In this document: positions 44,880 to 51,988 of the stretch, one piece after another
Layout of the letters: each line of letters begins with the position of its first letter
How positions within the stretch are numbered: position 1 is the first letter of the stretch
Source of the DNA: Nakamurella multipartita DSM 44233
Lineage (GTDB): Bacteria; Actinomycetota; Actinomycetes; Mycobacteriales; Nakamurellaceae
Direction of reading: 5' to 3'
NCBI RefSeq assembly: GCF_000024365.1
Contig: NC_013235.1
Coordinates: forward strand, 2,666,001-2,730,000
Length of the DNA stretch: 64,000 nucleotides
Translations under genes and position numbers: made by a program
The notes under the pieces: generated by a model
The model's input: the letters and a program-made list of their open reading frames with translations, nothing else
What the model was told of the DNA's origin: nothing
The model's database searches: none

Positions 44880-45146
44880 CTACCGGTCGGTCGTCGTCCG
44901 GCCGATGGTGGCCTGCACCCGGTCGATCAACTCGGCCTCGGCCCGTGCGTGGGCCGCCTGCTCGGCCGGCGTCAGGATCTGCGAATCCGGTCCGGGGAAG
45001 AACAGCCCCTCGTGCTCGTCATCGGTCCAGCGCACGGTGAACGGCGGCTCGCCGTCGGGTCCGGTCGCCAGGATCTCGGCCCGGCGGTCGTGCCGTCCCT
45101 CGATGTGGCTGTGCACGACGAGCCAGTCGCCGGGTTGTGCCTTCAT
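44880..45146 (-). CDS. DUF1918 domain protein
   Basis: An 88-residue soluble protein whose first 58 residues are the DUF1918 domain: KAQPGDWLVVHSHIEGRHDRRAEIL, then GPDGEPPFTVRWTDDEHEGLFFPGPDS. The fold is a small beta-barrel of unknown function. In Actinomycetota it often sits near stress genes. The C-terminal 30 residues are helical and charged. The ATG at 45146 starts at the first conserved position; upstream in-frame sequence is non-coding. Confidence 0.85.
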   Translation of the reverse strand: MKAQPGDWLVVHSHIEGRHDRRAEILATGPDGEPPFTVRWTDDEHEGLFFPGPDSQILTPAEQAAHARAEAELIDRVQATIGRTTTDR

Positions 45147-45205
45147 GTCCGTCTCCTTCGGGGTTGACTGCCGACATCGCGGTCGAGCAGGGAACTGTCG
45201 GTCGA

Positions 45206-45888
45206 TCACGGGAAGTACAGCTCGCGGATGGAGGTCACCTGCCCGTCGGTGACGGTGATCTGGAAGATGCCGCTGGACTCGGACCCGGAAAGCCGTTGCC
45301 CGACCGTGGGCAGATCGCTGGGCACCGGCGTCGGGCTACCGCCGGCCAGGGTGACCACGGTGGCGTCCGGGCTCACCGTCACCACCCGCAGCTGGGGATT
45401 GCGATTGCGGTAGTAGTAGTCGGTGCACCAGCCGTTGTCTCGCTCCTGCACCCCGTCCTCGTCGCAGGCCTGACGCGCCGCGTCCCCGGTGAACCAATCG
45501 AACTTGTCCAGCGTGATCTGGGACTGGCCGGGATCGACCGCGACGATCTTGCCGTAGACGTCGCCGGTCAGGTCCGTGCCGGCCGCACCGGCCGTTGTGC
45601 CCGAGAGACGGTGCTGTCGGTGCTTGTGGTGGACCGGCCGGTCGTCGGCACCGTCGTTGGCTCCGTCGTCGTTGAGGTCGAATTCGTGACCGGCGGTGGG
45701 CTGGACATGGCGGTTGAATGCAGGACCGACACCGACGACGACGCCGAGGACGACCCGGGGGCCGAGGTGGTCGGTGCGGCCGCCGGGGTGCCGCCGGAGC
45801 CGCAACCGGCCAGGAGGAGGCCGGTCCCGATCACCGCCAGCAGCTGACCCCCGCGAGGTTTGGCCATCAATGCACGTTTCGTCCCCAT
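45206..45888 (-). pseudogene. Putative secreted lipoprotein, broken by a small indel
   Basis: An exported protein of unknown function. The N-terminal frame (ATG at 45888, or 45897/45867) has a lipoprotein signal with lipobox LLAGCG and a long Ser/Thr/Pro linker, ending TSTDSTVS. The mature domain (GTTAGAAGTDLTGDVYGKIVA to IRELYFP at 45206) is in another frame. The junction lies in a CTCT repeat at about 45602-45608 (reverse GTCTCTCGGG): loss of a CT pair or gain of one base joins them into about 227 residues. The mature domain has two Cys and a Tyr/Asp-rich loop (GWCTDYYYRNRN). I do not recognise a family. Confidence 0.65.
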
Positions 45889-45924
45889 GGTTGTCATCGT
45901 GCTCGGTCCGCCGGTCGCTGGCTC

Positions 45925-45938
45925 GGGTCGAAGGTCCC
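45925..45938. promoter_or_regulatory. DosR-like palindrome 1 between lipoprotein and acyltransferase genes
   Basis: GGGTCGAAGGTCCC (reverse GGGACCTTCGACCC) in the divergent gap, 37 bases upstream of the lipoprotein start and 107 before the acyltransferase start. Confidence 0.5.
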
Positions 45939-45956
45939 TGGGCCGCCCGGTCCGCC

Positions 45957-45970
45957 GGGACCAAGTCCTC
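45957..45970. promoter_or_regulatory. DosR-like palindrome 2 between lipoprotein and acyltransferase genes
   Basis: GGGACCAAGTCCTC, with a good left arm and a partial right arm, 18 bases from the first box and 75 bases before the acyltransferase start. Paired boxes are common at DosR-type promoters. Confidence 0.4.
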
Positions 45971-46044
45971 TGGTTCGGTGTCGGCCGGCCGCCACAGGAT
46001 TCGAGGATGGCGACCGCCCACGCCCGACCCCTTGCGGCTGGGCC

Positions 46045-47350
46045 ATGACCGCCCGGACGCCGGCCCGGCGGCCGGTGGTTCAGCAGCCCTGGATCGACCC
46101 GGTGCGGGTGGTGGTCATCGGTGCCGTGATCGCCGTGCATGCCGCGACCGCCTACGTCGTGCCGATCTCCTGGTACTACAGGAGCGGACCACATCGACCT
46201 GGACGCCGGTGCTGACCAGTGGGGTTGTCGAGCTTCTGGCCGCATTCGGTCTGGCCCCGCTGTTCCTGGTCGCCGGGTTGCTGGCGGCCGGGTCGCTGGG
46301 CCGGCGCGGTCCGGGCCGATACGCCGCGGCCCGGCTGCTCAGGCTCGGTCTGCCGGCCGTCTTCTACGTGCTACTGGTGGACCCGATGCTGCGCTGGTGG
46401 GTGGCCAGCGGGCAGGGCGATGATCGCCCGCTGCTGGCCTGGCTGACCGACTGGACCGGCGGGCGAGGCTTGGGCCCGATGTGGTTCGTCGTTGCCCTGC
46501 TGGGCTTCTCGCTGATCTATGCCGGCTGGCGCCGGCTGCGGCCGGTCGGCCCCAGCCGGCCGAGTGAGCTGTCGATGAGCCGGCTGCTGACCCTCGCCGC
46601 CGGGATCGCCGCGCTCGATCTGCTCACCTGGCCCCGGGTGCCGGACACCGTCGCCCGTTACTGGGATTTCGAATGGCCGCACTGGCAGGCGGCCGCCGGC
46701 GTGTTCGTCCTGGGGGTGCTGGCCGGTGAGCGGCGCTGGTTTCGGGCGCCGTCCCGATTGCTGCTGCGGGTCTGCGGATGTCTGTCACTGGTCGCCCTGA
46801 CCGGCCTGGCCGGGCTGCCAGCCCTGTCCGTGCAACCCGGGAACACCGAGATTCCGCCCGGCTCCTGGCAGGTCGTGATCATGGCCGGGCTGGACGGATT
46901 GACCGTGGTGCTGGCGATGGTCTGGCTGGTCGACCGGCTGCAGCGGCACCAGGTGGGCCGCTCGCCACTGCTGGCCGTCGGGGCGCGGAGCTCCTACGGG
47001 GCCTACCTGGTCCACCCGGTGGTGCTCGTCGGCCTGTCCCTGGCGCTGCGGTCGGCGACCTGGGCGCCGGAGGCCAAACTGGTCGTGGTGGTGGCGATCG
47101 GGGTGCCGGTCTCGTTCCTCATCGGTGGCCTGGGGAACCGGCTGGCCGCAACCGTGCGCGCTGGATCGGGCACCCACCGGCCGCGGGCCGGACGGCGCCC
47201 GGCCTCGACCGGCGGCCGCGGTCACGCTCTGCTCCCCGGCGATGGGCCCGGGGCCGGAGCGGCTTTGGGTTCCGGATCCTCCAAGAGCTCGCCGAAAAAA
47301 TGGTTGTCCGGCAGATCGGGACCAAATGCTCTGTGGCTGGCCGGCTGTGA
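46045..47350 (+). pseudogene. Acyltransferase 3 family membrane protein, broken by a 1-base frameshift
   Basis: A polytopic membrane acyltransferase (OafA/YrhL-like, O-acetyltransfer to cell-surface glycans). The ATG at 46045 reads WIDPVRVVVIGAVIAVHAATAYVVPISWYY, the first membrane helix with its conserved His, then shifts frame. Adding one C at about 46177-46181 (ctac-agg to ctacc-agg) gives WYYQERTTSTWTP and the rest in one frame, including GPMWFVVALLGFSLIYAGWRRL and SSYGAYLVHPVVLVGL. No stop follows in this frame until 47861, so the end is uncertain; homology ends near 47150. It seems to run into the next gene. Confidence 0.75.
47318..47331. promoter_or_regulatory. DosR-like half-palindrome upstream of the GyrI-like gene
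   Basis: GGGACCAAATGCTC, with a perfect left arm only, 35 bases before the ATG at 47367. Weakest of the series. Confidence 0.3.
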
Positions 47351-47366
47351 CGGCCAGGATTCGACC

Positions 47367-47861
47367 ATGACGACCTATCCCATCGTGGTGCGGGAGAGCG
47401 CACCTCACTACGCGGCGACCAGGACGGCGACGCTGGCCGTCACCGAGCTGCCGGGCTGGCTCGGTCAGACCTACCGCCAGGTCGCGATGTCCCTGGGCAC
47501 GCACCGCCAGTACCCGGCGGACGGCCCGTTCGCCCGGTACCACCGGCTGCCGGACGGGCGCTTCCAGGTGACGGCCGGATTCCCGGTAGCCGAACGACCG
47601 GTCGGGGACGGCGACGTCATCGCCGAATGGGTTCCGGGTAGCCGGGTCGCGGTGCTGCAGTACGCCGGCGACTACGGCTCGATGGAGCCGGCCTACCGGG
47701 CCCTGTCGGAGTGGCTGAGCACGCACGACGCGGTCGCCGTCGGCGACCCGTACGAGGTCTACCGCAGCGACCCGCAGTCCGACCCGAACCCGGCGACCCG
47801 ACGCACTGACATCGTGCAGCCGTTCGTGCCGGCCGCATCATCGGCGGCTGACCGCAACTGA
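47367..47861 (+). CDS. GyrI-like small-molecule-binding domain protein
   Basis: A 164-residue stand-alone effector-binding domain (SOUL/GyrI superfamily): PIVVRESAPHYAATRTATLAVTELPGW, ARYHRLPDGRFQVTAGFPVAERP, GSRVAVLQYAGDYGSMEPAYRALSEWL and the C-terminal DPYEVYRSDPQ with the conserved Glu and Tyr near the pocket. Related domains bind drugs or inhibit gyrase. The ATG at 47367 has AGGA eight bases upstream, so it is a separate gene even though the acyltransferase frame runs into it. Its end overlaps the end of the convergent gene by 24 bases. Confidence 0.85.
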   Translation: MTTYPIVVRESAPHYAATRTATLAVTELPGWLGQTYRQVAMSLGTHRQYPADGPFARYHRLPDGRFQVTAGFPVAERPVGDGDVIAEWVPGSRVAVLQYAGDYGSMEPAYRALSEWLSTHDAVAVGDPYEVYRSDPQSDPNPATRRTDIVQPFVPAASSAADRN

Positions 47862-48131
47862 GTCCTGGCCAAGCCGAACCCGCACCAGGCGGGTGACCAG
47901 TTCCGGCAGCGCCTCGACGCGGGTGGATCCACTCAGATCGCGCGCGGCATGGGTGGCCTCCTCGGCGATCCGCTGCCGGGAGTAGTGAGCGCCGAACTCC
48001 ACCGTGAGCTCATCGATGGTGGCGCGCAGGCTGCTGGCCAGGTCCGGGCGATCCGACCGCACCGACTCGAGCGGGACCACGGCGCCGAGGATCCACCGAA
48101 CCGGCAGGGCCGCTGAACCGGAACCGGTCAC
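47838..48131 (-). CDS. Three-helix-bundle dimerisation domain protein
   Basis: A 97-residue protein whose second half resembles the three-helix-bundle domain found alone or fused to arsenate reductases in Actinomycetota (ATIDELTVEFGAHYSRQRIAEEATHAARDL, then EALPELVTRLVRVRL). The GTG at 48131 overlaps the stop of the sigma-like gene by four bases (GTGA), so translation is coupled. The two proteins may interact, for example as a regulator of the sigma-like partner. The upstream 40 residues are less conserved. Confidence 0.7.
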   Translation of the reverse strand: MTGSGSAALPVRWILGAVVPLESVRSDRPDLASSLRATIDELTVEFGAHYSRQRIAEEATHAARDLSGSTRVEALPELVTRLVRVRLGQDSVAVSRR

Positions 48132-48565
48132 CACGCCGGCCCGGTGTTCGCCGCGCTGCGGGTCCGCGGGCGGGTGCGCCAGCCGAACGCCCGCAGTTCG
48201 CGGTTGATGATCAGCCGGGCGAAGGACTCGAAGCGCTCGGCGTGCGGGTCGTTCCAGTCCAGGATCGCCCGGGCCAGGGCCACCTCGGCGGCCTGCTCCG
48301 CGCCCTGCCGATCGAACCCGCCGCGCGCCCCGCTGTCGATTCCGTTGTCGATTCCGTTGTCGATTCCGTTGTCGATTCCGCTGTCGATTCCACTGCCACC
48401 GGTCGTGCGTGATCGGACCACGGCCCCCGCCAACGGCAGGTAATGCCGGAACAGGGCATCCTCGGCCCGGGCCCGCTCGATGGCCAACTGGTCCCGGGTG
48501 GCCCGGTGCAACGCATCCCACAGTGCCTGATCGGTGGCCGGCGGTCGGTGATCCAGGGCCGTCAT
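48128..48565 (-). CDS. Short sigma-factor-like protein (region 2 only)
   Basis: A 145-residue protein beginning at the ATG at 48565. The pattern DALHRATRDQLAIERARAED, then LFRHYLPLAGAVVRSR, and after a repeat AEVALARAILDWNDPHAERFESFARLIINRELRAFG mirrors region 2 of sigma-70 factors of the SigB/FliA type (LVxxYLPLV, then FxxxRGxxFxxFAxxxIRGE). No region 3 or 4 follows, and the protein ends 20 residues later. A Gly-Ile-Asp repeat interrupts region 2. It may be a degenerate sigma factor or an RNA-polymerase-binding regulator. It is coupled to the three-helix-bundle gene. Confidence 0.6.
   Translation of the reverse strand: MTALDHRPPATDQALWDALHRATRDQLAIERARAEDALFRHYLPLAGAVVRSRTTGGSGIDSGIDNGIDNGIDNGIDSGARGGFDRQGAEQAAEVALARAILDWNDPHAERFESFARLIINRELRAFGWRTRPRTRSAANTGPAW
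48335..48394 (-). repeat. 12-bp in-frame tandem repeat (GIDN/GIDS)
   Basis: Five copies of a 12-base unit GTCGATTCCGTT (+ strand; last two differ by one or two bases) encode a Gly-Ile-Asp-Asn/Ser repeat within the sigma-like protein. It is likely prone to slippage without frameshift. Confidence 0.9.
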
Positions 48566-48855
48566 GCCACCCGCCCCATCCGTGCCGGGCCGCCCGAACG
48601 AATTCCGGCCGCGATGCTTCTGACCCAGTGGGCGACCCTGGTCGTGGTGGGTGGGCGGGGCACCCGCACCGGAATGCCGGACGCCGGGTCGGAGGTCAGA
48701 CGCGGCGGAAATGTGATCACGATTCCGGGTACGTCCCTTCAGGTCGAACAACACCGCATTCGACCGGTCGCAGGCACTCTGGGGACCGGCCGAGATCGTC
48801 CGCCGGCGGGAATGCCGGCGACTATCACCTCACTGTCCCGACGATGCCCACACTA

Positions 48856-48869
48856 GGGACTTTCGTCCT
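48856..48869. promoter_or_regulatory. DosR-like box, closest match to the mycobacterial consensus
   Basis: GGGACTTTCGTCCT, flanked by AT-rich bases, differs little from the core GGGACTWWAGTCCC described for DosR of Mycobacterium. It lies in the divergent gap of the sigma-like and PRTase/hydrolase genes. Confidence 0.6.
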
Positions 48870-48943
48870 AATTGTCCAAGGGTCGTCGAGACGACCACGG
48901 TTGCTCGCGGGGCCGGCGCCCGCTCCGGCCGGCGCAACCCGGC

Positions 48944-48957
48944 GGGCCCAAAGGCCC
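48944..48957. promoter_or_regulatory. DosR-like palindrome (GC variant)
   Basis: GGGCCCAAAGGCCC, near-symmetric, 74 bases downstream of the stronger box and 181 bases before the hydrolase fusion gene. Confidence 0.35.
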
Positions 48958-49138
48958 TGACCCGCTGGTCGGCGAGGGAGCATCATGACCATCGGGTGGG
49001 TGGAGCAGCGGGGGCCCGGTCGGTCGGAGCCGACCGGGCCCTGTGGCGTCGGCCGCCTCGACGCCGGCCCGGTGTCCGTAGCGGACCGGGTGCCATACGA
49101 CCCTGGTCGGCCCGCCCGGCAGCCGGTTGACTGGGCCG

Positions 49139-50470
49139 ATGTCAGCTGCCATGGACAAGGTCCTGTTCCGGGACCGGTCCGAAGCCGGACGCCGGCTTGC
49201 CGAGCGCCTGCTGGGCCTTGCCGGTCCCCGGGTGGTCGTCGTCGGCCTGCCGCGCGGTGGGGTGCCGGTGGCCTACGAGGTGGCCGATGCCCTGGGCGCC
49301 CCGCTGGACGTGATCGTCGTCCGCAAACTCGGTGTGCCGCATCAGCCCGAACTGGCCATGGGCGCGATCGGGGAGGACGGCGCCCGGGTCGTCAACGAGC
49401 GGGTGCGGCGGCTCAGCGGGGTGGCCCCGGAACAGCTCGAAGAGGTGGAGCGGGGCGAACGCGCCGAACTGGTGCGGCGATGCCAGCAGCTCCGGGGCGG
49501 CCACCGGCCGGTCGCTCTCACCGGGCGCATCGTGCTGGTGATCGACGACGGCATCGCGACCGGAGCCACCGCCCGCGCCGCGTGTCAGGTCGCCCGCGCC
49601 CGAGGGGCGGCCAGAGTGGTCTTCGCCGCGCCGGTCGGCCCGGCCCGGGTCACTCCCGCCGATCTGGACGCCGACGAGGTGATCTGCCTGGCCCAGCCGG
49701 CGGCCTACCACTCGGTCGGCCAGGCCTACCTGGACTTTCGCCCCACCTCCGACCAGGAGGTCGCCCGGTTGCTGGCCCTGGCCGCCACCGGTTCCGCGGC
49801 CGGAGCCGCGCCAGGTGACCGGCCCACTCACGAGGCCGAGGTCGTCGTAACCGCCGGCCCGGTGCAGTTGCCCGGGCACCTGACCTTGCCGCAGCACAGT
49901 CCCGGCGTCGTGGTTTTCGCGCACGGCAGCGGCAGTTCGCGGCACAGTCCGCGCAATCGATTCGTCGCCGCCGCGCTCAACACGCACGGCATCGCAACGC
50001 TGCTGGTCGACCTGCTCACCCCGGACGAGGAAGCCGACCGGCGGCTCGTGTTCGACATCGACCTGCTCGCCGAGCGGCTCCTGGGCATCACCCGGTGGCT
50101 GGGTGAACAACCCGAGACCGCGGCCCTGCGCGTGGGCTACTTCGGCGCCAGTACCGGTGCGGCCGCCGCCCTGTGGGCGGCCGCCGAACCGTCGACCCGG
50201 ATTGCCGCCGTCGTCTCCCGCGGCGGCCGGCCCGACCTGGCCGGGCCTCGGCTGACCGGGGTGAGGGCCCCGACCCTGTTGATCGTCGGCGGGCACGACA
50301 CCCAGGTGCTCGGGCTCAACCGGGACGCCCAGGCCCAGATGACCTGTCCGACGCGCCTGGACATCGTGCCCGGCGCGACTCATCTGTTCGCGGAACCGGG
50401 GGCGCTGGCCGCGGTCGCGGAGCTGGCCGCCGGCTGGTTCGCCGACTACCTGATCAACGCGCCGGCGTGA
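49139..50470 (+). CDS. Phosphoribosyltransferase / dienelactone hydrolase-like fusion protein (Rv0571c-like)
   Basis: A 443-residue two-domain protein. The N-terminal type I phosphoribosyltransferase (about residues 1-215) has VVVVGLPRGGVPVAYEVADALGAP and the PRPP-binding loop VLVIDDGIATGATARAA. The C-terminal alpha/beta hydrolase (about 235-443) has VVVFAHGSGSSRHSPRN, the nucleophile elbow GYFGASTGAAAAL, Asp in IVGGHDTQVLGLN and His in PGATHLFAEPG. The architecture equals Rv0571c, a DosR-regulon protein of M. tuberculosis. Substrates are unknown. The start is the ATG at 49139, or 49151. Its end overlaps the convergent membrane protein gene by 17 bases. Confidence 0.88.
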   Translation: MSAAMDKVLFRDRSEAGRRLAERLLGLAGPRVVVVGLPRGGVPVAYEVADALGAPLDVIVVRKLGVPHQPELAMGAIGEDGARVVNERVRRLSGVAPEQLEEVERGERAELVRRCQQLRGGHRPVALTGRIVLVIDDGIATGATARAACQVARARGAARVVFAAPVGPARVTPADLDADEVICLAQPAAYHSVGQAYLDFRPTSDQEVARLLALAATGSAAGAAPGDRPTHEAEVVVTAGPVQLPGHLTLPQHSPGVVVFAHGSGSSRHSPRNRFVAAALNTHGIATLLVDLLTPDEEADRRLVFDIDLLAERLLGITRWLGEQPETAALRVGYFGASTGAAAALWAAAEPSTRIAAVVSRGGRPDLAGPRLTGVRAPTLLIVGGHDTQVLGLNRDAQAQMTCPTRLDIVPGATHLFAEPGALAAVAELAAGWFADYLINAPA

Positions 50471-50918
50471 CCACGGAGGCGGGGCGCGCCGTCCCGCGGA
50501 TCACCATCACGACGCTGACGATCATGGCGACGATCGTCCCGACGATGCCGATCACCAGCGCGACGCGGACCACCGTGGCCCACCCGCTCGACCCGGCGCC
50601 GAAGTCGAAGGGAAAGACCTGCCAGAGCCCGATCATGGCCACCAGCCCGATCACCTCGGTGATCAGGTCGCCGAAGCCCTTGACCCGCGGGGTGTCCCGG
50701 ATCAGGTACACCGCGTTGACCACGATGCCGGCCACCATGGACGCGTTGATCCAGGGCAGCACGAGGGCCATGTCCGGCGTCAGGAACGGCAGGATCGACC
50801 ACCCGGGCGTGACGTTGACCAGGAACAGCAGCACCGCGTTGACGACCACGGCCACGGTGTAGCCGGCTCGACGCGAGGCGACCCCGGGTGAACGACGACG
50901 GTTTGTTGCCCTGGTCAT
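50454..50918 (-). CDS. Small membrane protein of unknown function
   Basis: A 154-residue protein with a basic N-terminus (TRATNRRRSPG) and four predicted membrane helices: TVAVVVNAVLLFLVNVTPGW, ALVLPWINASMVAGIVVNAVYL, ITEVIGLVAMIGLWQVFPF and VRVALVIGIVGTIVAMIVSVVMV. This four-helix layout with a conserved N-V-x-P-G-W occurs in actinobacterial hypothetical proteins, but I cannot name a function. The start is the ATG at 50918. A DosR-like palindrome lies 97 bases upstream. Confidence 0.75.
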   Translation of the reverse strand: MTRATNRRRSPGVASRRAGYTVAVVVNAVLLFLVNVTPGWSILPFLTPDMALVLPWINASMVAGIVVNAVYLIRDTPRVKGFGDLITEVIGLVAMIGLWQVFPFDFGAGSSGWATVVRVALVIGIVGTIVAMIVSVVMVIRGTARPASVVTPAR

Positions 50919-51250
50919 GGCGGCGCCCTCTTTCTGGCTCGCGTGCCGTCCCGCCGGTGACGGGCTCAACCCGGCGAAATGTCCAGCACAGCTCGACCAC
51001 GTCTGGGTGGGCCAGTGACCTTGGTCCCGCCTTCGGGGGACCGACCGACCTGGCCGCCGGCCACCGGAGCGCGAGAGCCTGGAGGTCCGACCGCTCGGCC
51101 GCCGGGGAGGGGCACCACGTTATTGACCGGGCTGGTGGCCTATGCCTGGGCCCACGACATGGCCGTCCAGCGGACCGGTGGGCGTCGGTTCCAGCTGACC
51201 GGGTTCGGTCGTCCGCCGGTCTCGCCGGCCCTGTTGTCCGGGAGGTATCC
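50919..51250. other. Intergenic region between membrane protein and peptidoglycan-binding protein genes
   Basis: A 332-base divergent gap. It holds a DosR-like palindrome at 51015-51028 and the ribosome-binding site GGAGG (51241-51245) of the next gene. The intervening open frames are Pro/Arg-rich and unconvincing. Confidence 0.5.
51015..51028. promoter_or_regulatory. DosR-like palindrome
   Basis: GTGACCTTGGTCCC (reverse GGGACCAAGGTCAC), 97 bases upstream of the membrane protein start and 223 before the peptidoglycan-binding gene. Confidence 0.45.
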
Positions 51251-51856
51251 ATGAGGAGAACGTCGCGAGCCATCATCGCGGCCCTGCTGATCGGTCTCGC
51301 CGTCGTCGTCGTCGCACCGAGCGCCTGGGCCGGCCCGCCGACCGCGGCCGGTGAGCTCGTCGTCACGGTCTCGGCTACGCACCGGTCGGCCGTGCCGGCG
51401 GTCGGCACCTGGCCAGTGCTGTCCCACGGGGTCGCCAATTCCGCGGTGACCGTCCGTTCATTGCAGTACTTGCTCAACGCCCACGCCTCTTGCCTGGCCG
51501 TCGACGGCGTCTTCGGTCCCCGGACCACGGCCGCGGTGCGGAACTTCCAGGCCCGCCATGCCTTGGTGGTGGACGGCATTGTCGGCCCGCAAACCTGGAC
51601 GGCCCTGTTGGTCACCATCCGCCGAGGCAGTGTCGGGCCGGCCGTGCAGGCGTTCCAGGATCAGATGAACGCGCGCGCGGTCGCGGCCGGCCAGGCGCCC
51701 TTCCTTGCGGTCGACGGCATTTTCGGTCCCAAGACCGAATCGGCCGTGTACTACTTCCAGAACCGGTTGGCCGACTACTGGGGAACGACTGTGGACGGCA
51801 TCGTCGGCCCGCAGACCTGGCAGCCGACGATCAGCAACGTGTTGCCGCGCGGCTGA
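51251..51856 (+). CDS. Secreted peptidoglycan-binding protein (two PG_binding_1 domains)
   Basis: A 201-residue exported protein. A Sec signal peptide (MRRTSRAIIAALLIGLAVVV, cleavage after SAWA near residue 27) is followed by two peptidoglycan-binding domains: VRSLQYLLNAHASCLAVDGVFG with VRNFQARHALVVDGIVGPQTW, and VQAFQDQMN with VDGIFGPKTESAVYYFQ and VDGIVGPQTW. There is no catalytic domain, so it is probably a wall-attached binding protein. GGAGG at 51241-51245 is five bases from the ATG at 51251. It precedes the large metallopeptidase-like gene on the same strand. Confidence 0.9.
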   Translation: MRRTSRAIIAALLIGLAVVVVAPSAWAGPPTAAGELVVTVSATHRSAVPAVGTWPVLSHGVANSAVTVRSLQYLLNAHASCLAVDGVFGPRTTAAVRNFQARHALVVDGIVGPQTWTALLVTIRRGSVGPAVQAFQDQMNARAVAAGQAPFLAVDGIFGPKTESAVYYFQNRLADYWGTTVDGIVGPQTWQPTISNVLPRG

Positions 51857-51988
51857 CCGAGGGGTTGCCGAGGTGGTGAGGGCCCGGCACTGCTCGGCGA
51901 TCCGCCCGGATCCGGTGGGCATCCGATCGTGCCCGTTCGGGCAGCCCGGCCCTGCCTACACTTCGATCACCAGTCCGGTGATCGGGGG

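Larger units (their letters stand above)
48566..49138. other. Long intergenic region with two DosR-like boxes
   Basis: A gap of 573 bases between the divergent sigma-like and phosphoribosyltransferase/hydrolase genes. It contains two palindromes, at 48856-48869 and 48944-48957, and an AT-richer patch at about 48835-48885. Open frames on both strands here look random. A long leader or an unrecognised small RNA is possible, but nothing specific is seen. Confidence 0.5.

Noticed and set aside
48335-48394. Short direct repeats as a CRISPR array
   Set aside because: Units are 12 bp with no spacers and encode an in-frame Gly-Ile-Asp repeat. The same reasoning applies to the arrays at 38567 and 63027.
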